Origin: Pseudomonas sp.
Lineage (GTDB): Bacteria > Pseudomonadota > Gammaproteobacteria > Pseudomonadales > Pseudomonadaceae
Length of the DNA: 34,332 nt
Reading direction: 5' to 3'
NCBI RefSeq assembly: GCF_030684895.1
Contig: NZ_JAUXXP010000089.1
Location: 1-34,332 of the forward strand
The first letter of the stretch is position 1. Each line of letters starts with the position of its first letter. The notes under the pieces were generated by a model, which saw nothing but the letters and a program-made list of their open reading frames with translations, did no database searches and was not told the DNA's origin. Positions 24,301-32,820 of this stretch are shown in pieces. Made by a program: the position numbers and the translations under genes.

Positions 24301-27300
24301 GCCGGCAGATCAATCGATTCGATCGCCAGCGACTCAGCCGCCAATGACTCGCTATCCAGTGACTCCTGCGGCGCATCGGCCAGGATGCCAAAATCGATCT
24401 CTTCTTCTATCTCTGGCAGTTCAGCAAGCTCAGACTCTGCCAGGTCGAACGACTCGATCATCGGCAGGGCTTCGGCTTCGGCTTCGGCTTCGGCTTCGGC
24501 TTCGGCTTCGGCTTCGGCTTCGGCTTCGGCAGCAGGCTCGGGAATAGCAGGGGCCACTGGCAAGCTTTGCCCACCACTCTGGCGGAAGCTGCGAATGGCT
24601 TCGATCAGCTCCAGCGGCGAAGGCATGGCGGCGCGCGCCTGCAGCTGTTCCAGCAGTTGCGCCAGGGAGTCATGGCTTTGCTGCAACAGGTTCGCCAATG
24701 GTTGCGAGAAGCTGTAACGGCGATCAACCAGGCCCTCGTACAAGGATTCGAGCTCATGGGCGAGATCGCCAATCGGCCGAATCTCGGCCATGCGCGCACC
24801 ACCCTTGAGGGTGTGCAGATCACGCTGCAGCGAGGACAGCGCGGCTTTGTTGTCCGTATCGGCCAACCAGCGCTCCAGCGCCTGACCGGCGCTCTCGAGA
24901 ATATCGACCGCCTCTTCGAGGAAGATCGACACCATTTCTTCGTCGAGCGCTTCGTACAGCGAAGCTGCCGGCGCTTCGGCCAACGGCTCGCTGACGGCCT
25001 CGATAGGCGCAGGCAGTTGTTCAACGTCCGGTACGTCGAACTCAAGCGGCTCGATCAGCTCATCCGGCTCGGCCAGGCTGAGCTCTTCCAGCGCAGCAGT
25101 GGCGTCGGCAAGCTCGACAATCTCAATACCGGCGTCACCGTTGTTAGACAGCAGCGCCAGGGTGTTAGGGTCCAACGCTTCCAGCAGCAAGTTGCGCAGG
25201 GCCGTCACGCGCTCAGGAGCAACGCTGACCTGCAAACCGGCAGCGACCTGATCCATCATGCCGATAAGGGTTTCGTGGGCTTGCTCGGCTTCGCTGAAGA
25301 AGCGTTCGCTAACCGCCAGACGACCTTCTTCGACCGCACCGTAGAGGTCGAGCAGGGCTTCGCAGAGTTCATCGATCTGTGGCAGCTCGGCCATCTCGGC
25401 ACCACGGCCAAGGGTGGTTAGCTCGTCCAGCAGAGAACTCAGCTCCTGCCGCTCGGATGGATGCTCGCGCCATTTGCGCAGCAGGTCTTCGGCATCCAGC
25501 AGGATATCCATGCCTTCAGCGAGGAAGATGCTGATCATCTGCGGATCGCGCTTCTCACCTTGATCACTCTGCCGGCTGTTTTCCGCGTGTTCGAGGCGAT
25601 CACTGTGCAGCTTCTGCACGCGTTCAAGGAACTCGGCAGCACCCGGTAGAACTGCCAGTGGCTGGCTTTCCAGCTGCTCAAGGCCTAGGCGGAAGAGTTT
25701 TTCGGCGCTGCTCAGCAGCTCCGCTTCGGCCAGGTCCATCGGGATCAGGTTGGTTTTGAATTCCTTGACCAGTTTTTCCAGCGGCGAAGCGATCTCGGCC
25801 ACCGGCTGAATGCCCGCCATCGAGGCGCTACCCTTGAGGGTATGCAGAGCACGCTGCAGGTCGTCAGTAACCGGCTGCGGTAATTCCTGAGCACAGTCAG
25901 CCAGGAAGCCAACCAGGGTATCAAGGTGCATCTCCGCTTCATTGCGGAAAATTTCCAGCAACTGCGGGTCTAACCCGTCTTCATCCTCAACAACTTCGGC
26001 GGTAGCGACTGGACTGCCCTCGGGCTCCGCTACCAGCTCAACCGGGGCTTGAGGTTTTGGGAGGCTTCGGCCTTTAGCCAAGGCATGCGCCGTCGCGGCC
26101 AGGTGGTCAACATCGTCACGCTGACGTTGCGCCTTGTTGGCAAATTCATCGACCAGCGCCGGCATCAGCGCGACCACATCGGCGATCACCTGCTGCACTT
26201 CGGCGCCAGGTTGAATGCTGCGATCCAGCACGCGGTTGAGCAGGTTCTCAATCGACCAGCCCAACTCACCGATGACCAAAGCACGAACCATGCGCCCACT
26301 GCCCTTGAGGGTGTGGAAGGCGCGGCGGATTTCGCTCAGGGCGTCCTTATTGTCGGTGTCGGCGCACCACTGCGGGAAGTACTCGCCAATGGTTTCCAGC
26401 ACTTCACCGACTTCTTCGATAAAGACTTCCAGCAACTCTTCATCAATCGGTTCTTCATCAGCCGGTGGCGGCAGCAGGCTTGGCGGCACATCGTGAGCCG
26501 GCGGGTTGATCGCCTGCACCGGAGCGGCCATCACATCGGCCATCGACAGCGCTTTCTCGGCGGCAGGTTGCGCAGGTTCTTCGCTCAGCGGAGCGCTGGG
26601 CAGCTCAACTTCAGGCAACTCGAGCGCGGCCAGTTCGGCCTCATTCCAGTTAGCCGGACTGTCGCTTTCGTCCAGTTCAAAGCTGCCCAGTTGCAGCTCT
26701 TCGCCGACAGACGCTTGCTCTTGTGGCATTTCAGCCAGCGGTAGAGACTCGGCGTCGGGCAGATCGATACTGAAATCGATCAGTTCAAGATCGCCAGCTG
26801 GCGCTTCAGTTACCCACTCAACCTCGCTGGATGGCGCTTCAATCGCCGTCGAGTCTAGATCGGCAAACTCGGCACTGAAGTCGTCCGCCAGATCCAGGCT
26901 CAACGGCTCTTCGACAACCGGCTCCAGGCTCGGCTCGATTTCGGCTGGCTGCTCCGGTTCGGCGCTGAGCACTTCCATATCGTCCAGCGGATCGGCCAAT
27001 GGCGCGAAGGACTCTACGGGCGGCTCGACACGGTCAAGAATCGACGGCTTTTCTTTCAGCGGGTAGCCCAGGCTTTCTAGGCTTTCTTCGGCCACATCAA
27101 GAATCAGATCGCCCTGGGTCGCGTGGTCTTCAGCCAAACGCTCGAGGTAGTACTCGACGCTGGTGATGGCGTCCGCCAGGGTGTCGAGGTTCTGCCAGTT
27201 GGGCACAGCCTTGCGGGCCAGCAGTTGCTCCTGAATATAACGATTGCAGGCATTCAGCAGATCAGCGGCGCGCTGCAGCGGAATCATCGCCAGGCCGCCA

Positions 27301-28736
27301 CGCACCTGTGTCAGCAAATCAGGCACGCGGGCCAGGTGTTCGTGGTTCCACTGCGAGGCGATAAATTCGATGATCGCGTCTTTGGCTTGTTCCAGGCCGT
27401 TGCGTGCTTCCTTGATCACCAACTGGTGAATCTGCGCCACGTCGGTGGTCGGCAGATGGCTTTCTTCGCGACCGCCGTCCTGCGCGGGGCCGACCATGCC
27501 GGCCAGGGTGGCCTCGACGTACAGCAGAGCGCCGGCAACATCCATCAGCACCGCATCGCTCGGCTCGCCCTGGCCCTTGGCCAGGCCGTTGACCACATCG
27601 AGCTGATCGACAATGACTTTGCGCGGCTGACCGAAACCCAACACCGCGAGGGTGTCGGCAATCTGCTTGAGCGGTGCGGCGAGCGCATCCAGATCGGCAA
27701 CCTGGGTACGGTCGCTACGCACGAACAGATCGAGGCTGTCCTTGACCCGCACCAGCTCTTCACAGAGAGCGGCGACCACCGAACGCATGGCGTCGCGGTC
27801 CGGACCGGCGAGGCGGGCCCGCTCTTCGTCGACAACATCGTTGTCCGGCAGTGCATCGTCGAGGCGATATTGCTCTTTGAGGTTGCGCACGCGCGGCGAC
27901 TGCGCCGACGACTTGGCCACATAGAACAGCAGGTTCTTGCTCAGCTCGTCGGGAGCGGCCTGGTTAAGACCATCGGCGCCCTGCTCGAGCAGGCGTTTGA
28001 GTTCCTTATCAACCTGACGCAGCAACGTCCGAATCGAGGTGCCATTGGCCACGCTACCGTTGGCCAAACCTTCGACCACACCCGAGGCAATCTGCCACAG
28101 CGGGCCGAGCGGCGAATCCTTACAGAGATTTTCCAGGCGCGCGAACACCCGTGCCATATAGCCCAGGTTGGTCGGCAGGTCCTGATTGCGGATGACCCCG
28201 ACCAGGGCCATTTGCAGCATTTGCCGCAGTTTGCGCAGCAACACCGGCAGTTCGGCGGTACGCAGCTGGTCGATGGTTTCATGGGGCAGCGCTGGCGTGC
28301 GGCCGGACATATCCGGGGCAAACAGGCTGGTTTCCGAGAGCAGCTTTTCCCCACGCGCAGCGCGCAGGTCATTGAGCAGGGGCAGCACGACCATCGGCAG
28401 GTCGCGGCGGGCAGTCTGGATGCGATCAAGGTACACCGGCAGCTGCAGAATCGACTGCATCAGCACTTCCAGGGCTTCACCCTGGTTGGTCACCCGGCCA
28501 TCGATCAGGGCGCCGGCCAGCTGTTCCATTTCCTCAGCCAGCAGCGCCGCACCGAAAAACTCGACCATCTGCAAGGTGCCGAGCACCTGATGCACATAGG
28601 TCTGGCAGAAACGCATACGCGTAGCGTCCTGGGGGTTCTCGACGAACGCCTCCAGCGCCTGACGCGCCTGCTTCAGGGTTTCCGCGATCTCGCCCTTAAC
28701 CCATTCCAGGGCGACATAATCGTGCCGATCACCCAT
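21333..28736 (-). CDS. chpA: Hybrid chemotaxis histidine kinase ChpA with eight phosphotransfer modules
   Basis: A giant CheA-type kinase of 2467 residues (2472 if the upstream ATG at 28751 is used). It relays PilJ signals to PilG and PilH to control type IV pili. Phosphotransfer (HPt) motifs, numbered from the 28736 start: H49 (VHQVLGTLQM), T476 (LTQVRGGLAM), H808 (FHTLKGSGRM), H965 (LHTLKGSASM), T1107 (LTTLGRGAEM), H1308 and H1575 (LHTLKGGARM), H1722 (LHTLKGGARL). Acidic Ala/Pro-rich linkers lie between them. A dimerisation helix (VPAELLEGLVNLAGE, about 1853), an ATPase domain (HMLRNAVDHGIE near 2043; ISGRGVGMDVV), a CheW domain (about 2176-2315) and a receiver with D2392 (LLDIEMPRMDG) follow. 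I prefer 28736 because GTGGAG sits 5 bases before it, while 28751 has only a weak site. It overlaps chpB by ATGA. Confidence 0.96.
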   Translation of the reverse strand: MGDRHDYVALEWVKGEIAETLKQARQALEAFVENPQDATRMRFCQTYVHQVLGTLQMVEFFGAALLAEEMEQLAGALIDGRVTNQGEALEVLMQSILQLPVYLDRIQTARRDLPMVVLPLLNDLRAARGEKLLSETSLFAPDMSGRTPALPHETIDQLRTAELPVLLRKLRQMLQMALVGVIRNQDLPTNLGYMARVFARLENLCKDSPLGPLWQIASGVVEGLANGSVANGTSIRTLLRQVDKELKRLLEQGADGLNQAAPDELSKNLLFYVAKSSAQSPRVRNLKEQYRLDDALPDNDVVDEERARLAGPDRDAMRSVVAALCEELVRVKDSLDLFVRSDRTQVADLDALAAPLKQIADTLAVLGFGQPRKVIVDQLDVVNGLAKGQGEPSDAVLMDVAGALLYVEATLAGMVGPAQDGGREESHLPTTDVAQIHQLVIKEARNGLEQAKDAIIEFIASQWNHEHLARVPDLLTQVRGGLAMIPLQRAADLLNACNRYIQEQLLARKAVPNWQNLDTLADAITSVEYYLERLAEDHATQGDLILDVAEESLESLGYPLKEKPSILDRVEPPVESFAPLADPLDDMEVLSAEPEQPAEIEPSLEPVVEEPLSLDLADDFSAEFADLDSTAIEAPSSEVEWVTEAPAGDLELIDFSIDLPDAESLPLAEMPQEQASVGEELQLGSFELDESDSPANWNEAELAALELPEVELPSAPLSEEPAQPAAEKALSMADVMAAPVQAINPPAHDVPPSLLPPPADEEPIDEELLEVFIEEVGEVLETIGEYFPQWCADTDNKDALSEIRRAFHTLKGSGRMVRALVIGELGWSIENLLNRVLDRSIQPGAEVQQVIADVVALMPALVDEFANKAQRQRDDVDHLAATAHALAKGRSLPKPQAPVELVAEPEGSPVATAEVVEDEDGLDPQLLEIFRNEAEMHLDTLVGFLADCAQELPQPVTDDLQRALHTLKGSASMAGIQPVAEIASPLEKLVKEFKTNLIPMDLAEAELLSSAEKLFRLGLEQLESQPLAVLPGAAEFLERVQKLHSDRLEHAENSRQSDQGEKRDPQMISIFLAEGMDILLDAEDLLRKWREHPSERQELSSLLDELTTLGRGAEMAELPQIDELCEALLDLYGAVEEGRLAVSERFFSEAEQAHETLIGMMDQVAAGLQVSVAPERVTALRNLLLEALDPNTLALLSNNGDAGIEIVELADATAALEELSLAEPDELIEPLEFDVPDVEQLPAPIEAVSEPLAEAPAASLYEALDEEMVSIFLEEAVDILESAGQALERWLADTDNKAALSSLQRDLHTLKGGARMAEIRPIGDLAHELESLYEGLVDRRYSFSQPLANLLQQSHDSLAQLLEQLQARAAMPSPLELIEAIRSFRQSGGQSLPVAPAIPEPAAEAEAEAEAEAEAEAEAEAEALPMIESFDLAESELAELPEIEEEIDFGILADAPQESLDSESLAAESLAIESIDLPAIEFDEAPLVESAAESEVEFAVAPDIEPEPEPEPEPVPAPVSVAAPAVFDDERDPELVEIFLEEGFDIIDSAGAALQRWMGDVNNSLELESLQRDLHTLKGGARMAEIREIGDLAHELEFLYEGLGQGRLRASQDLFTLLQACHDSLAEMLEAVRGKRGVPSGEALIETIKRFRANPDEQLSMPSAVALKAAESQQDDDAESDILDIFLEEGDDLLEAMEVAIGRWEADREDGAAIDDMLRILHTLKGGARLAGQKRLGDLTHSLEQHLTEAQAQGAPWPQSLFVDVQSGFEGLQQELDALRQRLNDSLVADTASQQAPAPVAEQAPRLPELSAPIVAASAMPAQELVAKVLPFVRRAEEAAQEAASRRAPQELVKVPAELLEGLVNLAGETSIFRGRVEQQVSDFGFTLSEMEATIDRVRDQLRRLDTETQAQILSRIEAEAERMGYEDFDPLEMDRHSQLQQLSRALFESASDLLDLKETLAARNRDAETLLLQQARVNSELQEGLMRTRMVPFDRLVPRLRRIVRQISGELGKQVEFVVGNADGEMDRTVLERIVAPLEHMLRNAVDHGIEAADVRRAAGKPEQGTIRLALGREGGDIVLTLADDGGGIRLEAVRRKAIERGLMDADSDLTDYEVLQFILEAGFSTAEKVTQISGRGVGMDVVHSEVKQLGGSMSIESIPGTGTTFTIRLPFTVSVNRALMVLSGEDLYAIPLNTIEGIVRVSPYELEAYYAPDAPRFEYAGQSYELRYLGDLLNNGQQPKLVGQSLPLPVILVRSKEHAVAVQVDSLAGSREIVVKSLGPQFAGVHGISGATILGDGRVVVILDLLATIRVLHAHLLTQLTPRLLKQSATAAEIEADRPTLVMVVDDSVTVRKVTSRLLERNGMNVLTAKDGVDAISQLQERKPDIMLLDIEMPRMDGFEVATLVRHDEGLKDLPIIMITSRTGEKHRERAMSIGVNEYLGKPYQESLLLETIQQLVGRHPVNRT
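24195..24224. repeat. Perfect hexanucleotide repeat in chpA encoding (Glu-Pro)n
   Basis: Five perfect tandem copies of TGGCTC on the plus strand. Read in chpA they encode alternating Glu and Pro in the linker just before the HPt module at H1575. Gain or loss of a unit keeps the frame and changes linker length by two residues. Confidence 0.9.
24468..24530. repeat. Perfect hexanucleotide repeat in chpA encoding (Glu-Ala)n
   Basis: Ten and a half perfect copies of GGCTTC on the plus strand (63 bases). In chpA they encode a run of alternating Ala and Glu in the linker after the HPt module at H1308. With no interruptions the tract is likely to be length-variable by slippage; since the unit is six bases, variation alters linker length and does not switch the gene off. 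Confidence 0.95.
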
Positions 28737-28769
28737 AGCCACTCCACTCATAAACTTGGCTCTTCTGCC

Positions 28770-29645
28770 TTATCCCTTGCGGGTAAACGCCAGCACTCGC
28801 TCGTCGGCTACCGGGATCAACTCCGGATGCTGCCAACCTGCTACTTCGCCCACTCCCACCACCAGCAGTCCTCCGGGCGCCAGGCGCTCGGCCAGGCGGT
28901 TGAGGATCTCGCGGCGACGCCAGCGACGAAAATAGATCAACAAGTTCTGACAAAAAATAACGTCCATTCCGGACATCGGTGCCTTGGCCAGCTCCAGCAC
29001 ATTGAGCCGGGCGCAACACACGCGCGCGGCCAGATTCGGCACCACTTTGAAACGTCCATCGTCCTGGGCCAGGAAGTAACGCTGGCACAGATCGTCATCC
29101 AACTGCTCCAAACGGCGCGCGCCATATTGGCCATCGCGCGCTTTGTTCAAGGCATTCAGGCTGATATCAGTGCCTGTTACCCCGAAATGATCCGCGTGTT
29201 CACTCTCACGCAGAACCTCGGCCGCGCTGATAGCCAGCGAATAAGGCTCTTCGCCACTGGCACAGCCCACACTCCACAGCTCCCATGGCTGCGTCACACC
29301 TTGCTGCAAACGCTCGCGCAAATAACTTTCGAGCACTTCAAAGGAAGGGCGATGACGAAAAAAACGGGTTTCCTGCACAGTCAGCCGATCCAGCAGAGTC
29401 GACCATTCCACCGCACCGCGGGGACCATCGGTTACCTGCCGGTAATACGTGGCGTAATCCATAACGCCCAGCTCGCGCATCCGCGCACTCAGATTGGTTT
29501 GCAGAAACGCCCGCCGCTGCTCATTGAGAACGACCCCGGTACGCTCCTCAAGCAGCGTTTGCCAGTCACGAAACTCCGTAGCTGTCATGTCTGCCAGAGG
29601 CTGCAAGGCCCAGACGCCTGACTGCATGTCGTGCCCCTCGCTCAC
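28770..29645 (-). CDS. pilK: CheR-type chemoreceptor methyltransferase PilK
   Basis: A 291-residue S-adenosylmethionine-dependent glutamate methyltransferase that would methylate receptor PilJ. The N-terminal helical CheR domain includes RTGVVLNEQRRAFLQTNLS near 35-53 and TVQETRFFRHRPSFEVL near 89-105. The SAM-binding motif is WSVGCASGEEPYSLAI near 122-137, and DVIFCQNLLIYF near 223-234 is the CheR motif, with Gln where Arg is usual. The start shown is GTG at 29645 with AAGGA 8 bases upstream. An ATG six codons later (29627) has GAGGGG upstream and is an equally reasonable start. It follows pilJ by 50 bases and precedes chpA closely. Confidence 0.92.
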   Translation of the reverse strand: MSEGHDMQSGVWALQPLADMTATEFRDWQTLLEERTGVVLNEQRRAFLQTNLSARMRELGVMDYATYYRQVTDGPRGAVEWSTLLDRLTVQETRFFRHRPSFEVLESYLRERLQQGVTQPWELWSVGCASGEEPYSLAISAAEVLRESEHADHFGVTGTDISLNALNKARDGQYGARRLEQLDDDLCQRYFLAQDDGRFKVVPNLAARVCCARLNVLELAKAPMSGMDVIFCQNLLIYFRRWRRREILNRLAERLAPGGLLVVGVGEVAGWQHPELIPVADERVLAFTRKG

Positions 29646-29695
29646 GGCTATAGTCCTTGTGCGACAGGCCTTTCAGCCTGCCGCGCAGCACCTGA

Positions 29696-31741
29696 TTAAG
29701 CCTGTTCCCCACCCGGCAAGGTAAAGCCGGATACCGACTTACGCATCTCACTGGCCATCTTGGCCAGGTTACCAATGCTCTTGGCGGTGGCAGTGGTACC
29801 GGAGGAAGTTTGCGAGGTGATTTCCTGAATCACGTTCATCGTGTTGGAAATATGGCCCGCCGAAGATGCCTGCTGGCGAGCAGCGTTGGAGATGTTCTGA
29901 ATCAAGGCCGCAAGGGTTTTCGATACCTTCTCGATCTCTTCCAGTGCCACCCCGGCGTCCTGCGCCAGACGAGCACCGCGCACCACTTCGGAAGTCGTTT
30001 GCTCCATCGAGATAACGGCTTCGTTGGTGTCGGTCTGAATCGTCTTAACCAGCGCCTCGATCTGCTTGGTTGCAGCAGACGAACGTTCTGCGAGGCGTTG
30101 TACTTCGTCCGCTACCACGGCGAAGCCGCGACCCGCATCACCGGCCATGGAGGCCTGAATCGCAGCGTTCAGTGCGAGGATGTTGGTCTGGTCAGCAATG
30201 TCGTTAATCAGGCTAACGATGTCACCGATCTCCTGGGACGATTCACCGAGGCGTTTAATACGCTTGGAGGTGTCCTGGATCTGCTCACGGATGTTATCCA
30301 TGCCGGTGATAGTGTTGTGCACCACTTCGTTGCCCTTGTTGGCGATGGCTACGGAACGTTCCGCTACCGCGGAGGACTCCGAGGCGTTCGCCGATACCTG
30401 GTCAATCGACACGGCCATTTCGTTGATCGCCGCAGAAGCGCCGGCAATTTCCTGGGCCTGGTGCTCGGAAGCTTCAGCCAGGTGCATCGCCGTGGCCTGG
30501 GTTTCCTGGGCCGCACCGGCTACCTGCACGGCGGTCAGGTTGATGGTGGCTACCAGATCACGCAGCTGGTCGATGGAGTAGTTGATCGAGTCAGCGATGG
30601 CACCGGTGAAGTCCTCGGTTACCGTCGCGGCCACGGTCAAGTCACCGTCAGCGAGGTCAGCGATTTCGTCGAGCAGTCGCAGAATCGCCGCCTGGTTACG
30701 TTCGTTTTTCTCGGCGGTGGACGCCAGGCGACGGTTGGTCTCCCGCACCATCACCAGGCCGATCAGGATGATCGAGCCGAGCGCCAGAGCGCCCAGCACG
30801 TAACCGATCAGGGTGTTGATGGCGCGACCAGTAGCCAGGTCATCAAAACCAACAGTCAGCGTGGAAGCCTTGTCCAACAGAGTCTGCGAAACGCTGAAGA
30901 TCACGTTGGCCGACTCACGCACCTGGAACAGTTCCGGCGAGGTTTCGAGAATCTCGTCCACCGAACCAGATACGAATTCAAACAGCTCGGAAATTTCCGC
31001 CAGACGCTCAAGTGCTTCGGCATCGCTTACCTGGGAGATTTCCATGGCAGCGTTGCCTTCGAGCATCGCACTCAATACGCGACCGAACAGGCTGGCGTCA
31101 CGGCCGAACATGTCAGCGGCCTGTACCGAATCCTGGTCACCGGCCAGTACCTTGTTTACCGAACCGAGGATACGTTCCGCCAGCAAGGATTGACGCTGAG
31201 CTACCGAGACCTGAGCTGCCGGCGCACCGCTCTCCAGCAGAATGTCGACCACTTCTTCGTACTCGACCTGCAGCTGCGGAATGGTTTCCGCCAGGGTGGC
31301 GGCTACCTGGTGCAGCGACAGTACGGTCTGTTCGTTGGCCAGGATGGCGTCGGTGTTCTGCCGCAGCGTATCCCAGTCCTGCTGCACCACAGCGATCTGT
31401 GGCTGCAGGGATTCCGGCGCCGCAGGCAGCCCGGTCTCCTCGTTACCGTCGGTCAAATAACCCCAGCGGGTCTGGAAGTCGTTACGCGCATCGCGCAGCA
31501 AGGCGAACGCTTCAGCCGTACCGGCCGCCGCTTCCGTGGAGTTTTTCGCGATACGCTGGGACAGTACGCGCAGCTCACCGGCGTGGCCGATGTACTCCGT
31601 GTCGTAGTTGGATTGGGTGTTGATGTAGGCGAAGTTGGCGAACAACAGCACGATCGAAACGATCAGGACAATAAACAGCCCTGCGATCAATGTGCTACTG
31701 CGCGCACCTGCTAACAAATTACCTGCATTTAGTTTTTTCAT
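29696..31741 (-). CDS. pilJ: Methyl-accepting chemotaxis receptor PilJ
   Basis: A 681-residue inner-membrane chemoreceptor of the Pil-Chp pathway. The first transmembrane helix is at about residues 17-40 (TLIAGLFIVLIVSIVLLFA). A periplasmic region with PilJ-type helical repeats (RVLSQRIAKNS; SLLAERILGSVNKVL) follows, then a second transmembrane helix at about 304-328 (GYVLGALALGSIILIGLVM), a HAMP region, and a long cytoplasmic coiled coil. The signalling tip is at about 516-556, with DQTNILALNAAIQASMAGDA followed by GRGFAVVADEV. The ASMAGD stretch differs from the common AARAGE and is, to my knowledge, typical of PilJ. In P. aeruginosa it senses retracted pilin and surface contact. The 84-base gap before it holds a hairpin that could lower its expression relative to pilI. 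Confidence 0.95.
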   Translation of the reverse strand: MKKLNAGNLLAGARSSTLIAGLFIVLIVSIVLLFANFAYINTQSNYDTEYIGHAGELRVLSQRIAKNSTEAAAGTAEAFALLRDARNDFQTRWGYLTDGNEETGLPAAPESLQPQIAVVQQDWDTLRQNTDAILANEQTVLSLHQVAATLAETIPQLQVEYEEVVDILLESGAPAAQVSVAQRQSLLAERILGSVNKVLAGDQDSVQAADMFGRDASLFGRVLSAMLEGNAAMEISQVSDAEALERLAEISELFEFVSGSVDEILETSPELFQVRESANVIFSVSQTLLDKASTLTVGFDDLATGRAINTLIGYVLGALALGSIILIGLVMVRETNRRLASTAEKNERNQAAILRLLDEIADLADGDLTVAATVTEDFTGAIADSINYSIDQLRDLVATINLTAVQVAGAAQETQATAMHLAEASEHQAQEIAGASAAINEMAVSIDQVSANASESSAVAERSVAIANKGNEVVHNTITGMDNIREQIQDTSKRIKRLGESSQEIGDIVSLINDIADQTNILALNAAIQASMAGDAGRGFAVVADEVQRLAERSSAATKQIEALVKTIQTDTNEAVISMEQTTSEVVRGARLAQDAGVALEEIEKVSKTLAALIQNISNAARQQASSAGHISNTMNVIQEITSQTSSGTTATAKSIGNLAKMASEMRKSVSGFTLPGGEQA

Positions 31742-31790
31742 TTACTGGCCCCCGCCTGGACCGACCGCACTACGGTTCCCATGTAACGCC

Positions 31791-31811
31791 AAAAGGCCGG
31801 CAAAGCCGACC
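31791..31811 (-). terminator. Possible attenuator hairpin between pilI and pilJ
   Basis: On the minus-strand transcript GGTCGGC-TTT-GCCGGCC forms seven pairs (one G-T), followed by TTTT. The short U run and three-base loop make it a weak terminator at best. It lies in the longest gap inside the pil-chp operon (84 bases) and may tune read-through into pilJ. Confidence 0.4.
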
Positions 31812-31825
31812 CCACCGATAAACTG

Positions 31826-32362
31826 TTAATACGCCACGTCGAGAAAACCCGGGTTCTGGGCCAGAGCGTGTGGGCTGAACACCAGCCAGGGCTGTTCACG
31901 TTGAAATACTCCGTGGATAAAAGGTGCTATGGACGCTTCGAGCGGCGGCAGCTGCTCGGAGAAGGTGTCCACAGGAAAATGCTGCATGCCGAACACTTCA
32001 TCGACCGTCAGGCCGGCAAAGACTTCCTGGTGATCAACCACCAGCACTCGGCGCTTTTTGCGCAGTGGTGACAGCTCACTGCCGAAGAAACCACACAGGT
32101 CCATCACCGGCAGCAGGCGACCACGTACGTTGGCCACGCCCTTTACCCAGTTTTTCACACCAGGCAGCAAGGTATGTCGCGGCTCATGCAACACCTCGCC
32201 AATCTCACCCATGGGCGCGACAAAAAAACGCTCGCCCATGCGAAAACCGATACCGCTCCAGGTCTGTACAACCGCTTGCTGCGAAGGCAAGCCAGCAGCA
32301 AGCGAACGACAAAGTCTGTCGATATCCTGAAGGGTTTGAAAAGGTGTTTGCGCGTCCGACAT
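31826..32362 (-). CDS. pilI: CheW-like adaptor PilI
   Basis: A 178-residue CheW-domain protein that couples receptor PilJ to kinase ChpA at the membrane array. CheW features are GFRMGERFFVAPMGEIGEVL near 53-72, the conserved VKGVANVRGRLLPVMDLCGF near 93-112, RVLVVDHQEVFAGLTVDEVFGMQ in the second subdomain, and FIHGVF near the end. ATG at 32362 is preceded by a weak AAGG about 11 bases upstream. It lies 45 bases after pilH, in the same order as in P. aeruginosa (PA0410). Confidence 0.93.
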   Translation of the reverse strand: MSDAQTPFQTLQDIDRLCRSLAAGLPSQQAVVQTWSGIGFRMGERFFVAPMGEIGEVLHEPRHTLLPGVKNWVKGVANVRGRLLPVMDLCGFFGSELSPLRKKRRVLVVDHQEVFAGLTVDEVFGMQHFPVDTFSEQLPPLEASIAPFIHGVFQREQPWLVFSPHALAQNPGFLDVAY

Positions 32363-32407
32363 GCCAGCTGCGGCCTTATTCTTTTTTAATTGCGGACTGA
32401 CCCGGTT

Positions 32408-32773
32408 TTAACCGGCCAATACCGCATTCAAGGTTTTAACCAGGGTTTCTTCATCAACCGGCTTGGTCAGGTAATCCTTCGCACCCTGGCGCTTACCCCA
32501 GACCTTGTCGGTTTCCTGATCCTTGGTGGTGACGATGATCACCGGGATGTGGCTGGTATCCGCATCCTTGGTCAGCTGACGGGTTGCCTGAAAACCGTTG
32601 AGGCCAGGCATGACGATATCCATCAGCACAGCGTCGGGCTTTTCCTGGCGCGCCAGGGCAACGCCGTCGGCGCCATTTTCCGCCTTGAGTACCTGATGGC
32701 CGTGCTTTTCCAGCATGGCGGTCAGCTTGTACATTTCAGTCGGCGAGTCATCAACAATCAGAATTCGAGCCAT
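32408..32773 (-). CDS. pilH: Single-domain response regulator PilH
   Basis: A 121-residue CheY-like receiver. Conserved positions are the acidic pair in ILIVDDSPTE (D8, D9), phospho-acceptor D52 in VLMDIVMPGLNG, Thr in VIIVTTKDQ and Lys in DYLTKPVDEE. In P. aeruginosa PilH acts with PilG on twitching and cAMP, favouring retraction or serving as a phosphate sink. I choose ATG at 32773, giving MARILIVDDS with GGGA 8 bases upstream and the expected length. A TTG-start extension to 32785 adds only four residues and would swallow that binding site. Confidence 0.95.
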   Translation of the reverse strand: MARILIVDDSPTEMYKLTAMLEKHGHQVLKAENGADGVALARQEKPDAVLMDIVMPGLNGFQATRQLTKDADTSHIPVIIVTTKDQETDKVWGKRQGAKDYLTKPVDEETLVKTLNAVLAG

Positions 32774-32820
32774 GGTGTTTCCCAATACTTTAAAAAGGCG
32801 CTCAGCTGTTCAGCCGGGCG

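Noticed and set aside
24468..24530. Possible CRISPR-like or phase-variable on/off repeat
   Set aside because: The unit is six bases with no spacers and is in frame, so it is neither CRISPR nor an on/off switch.
23556..26318. CACCCTTGAGGGTG-like inverted repeats recurring in chpA
   Set aside because: They encode the conserved His-Thr-Leu-Lys-Gly of the HPt modules, so protein constraint explains the recurrence without a regulatory role.
21786..29621. Long open frames (853 and 832 codons) antisense to chpA and pilK
   Set aside because: They cross gene boundaries on the other strand and mirror chpA codon use; translations are His/Gln/Arg-rich without domains.
29810..31714. 634-codon open frame antisense to pilJ
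   Set aside because: Shadow of the receptor coding frame; no start signal and low-complexity translation.
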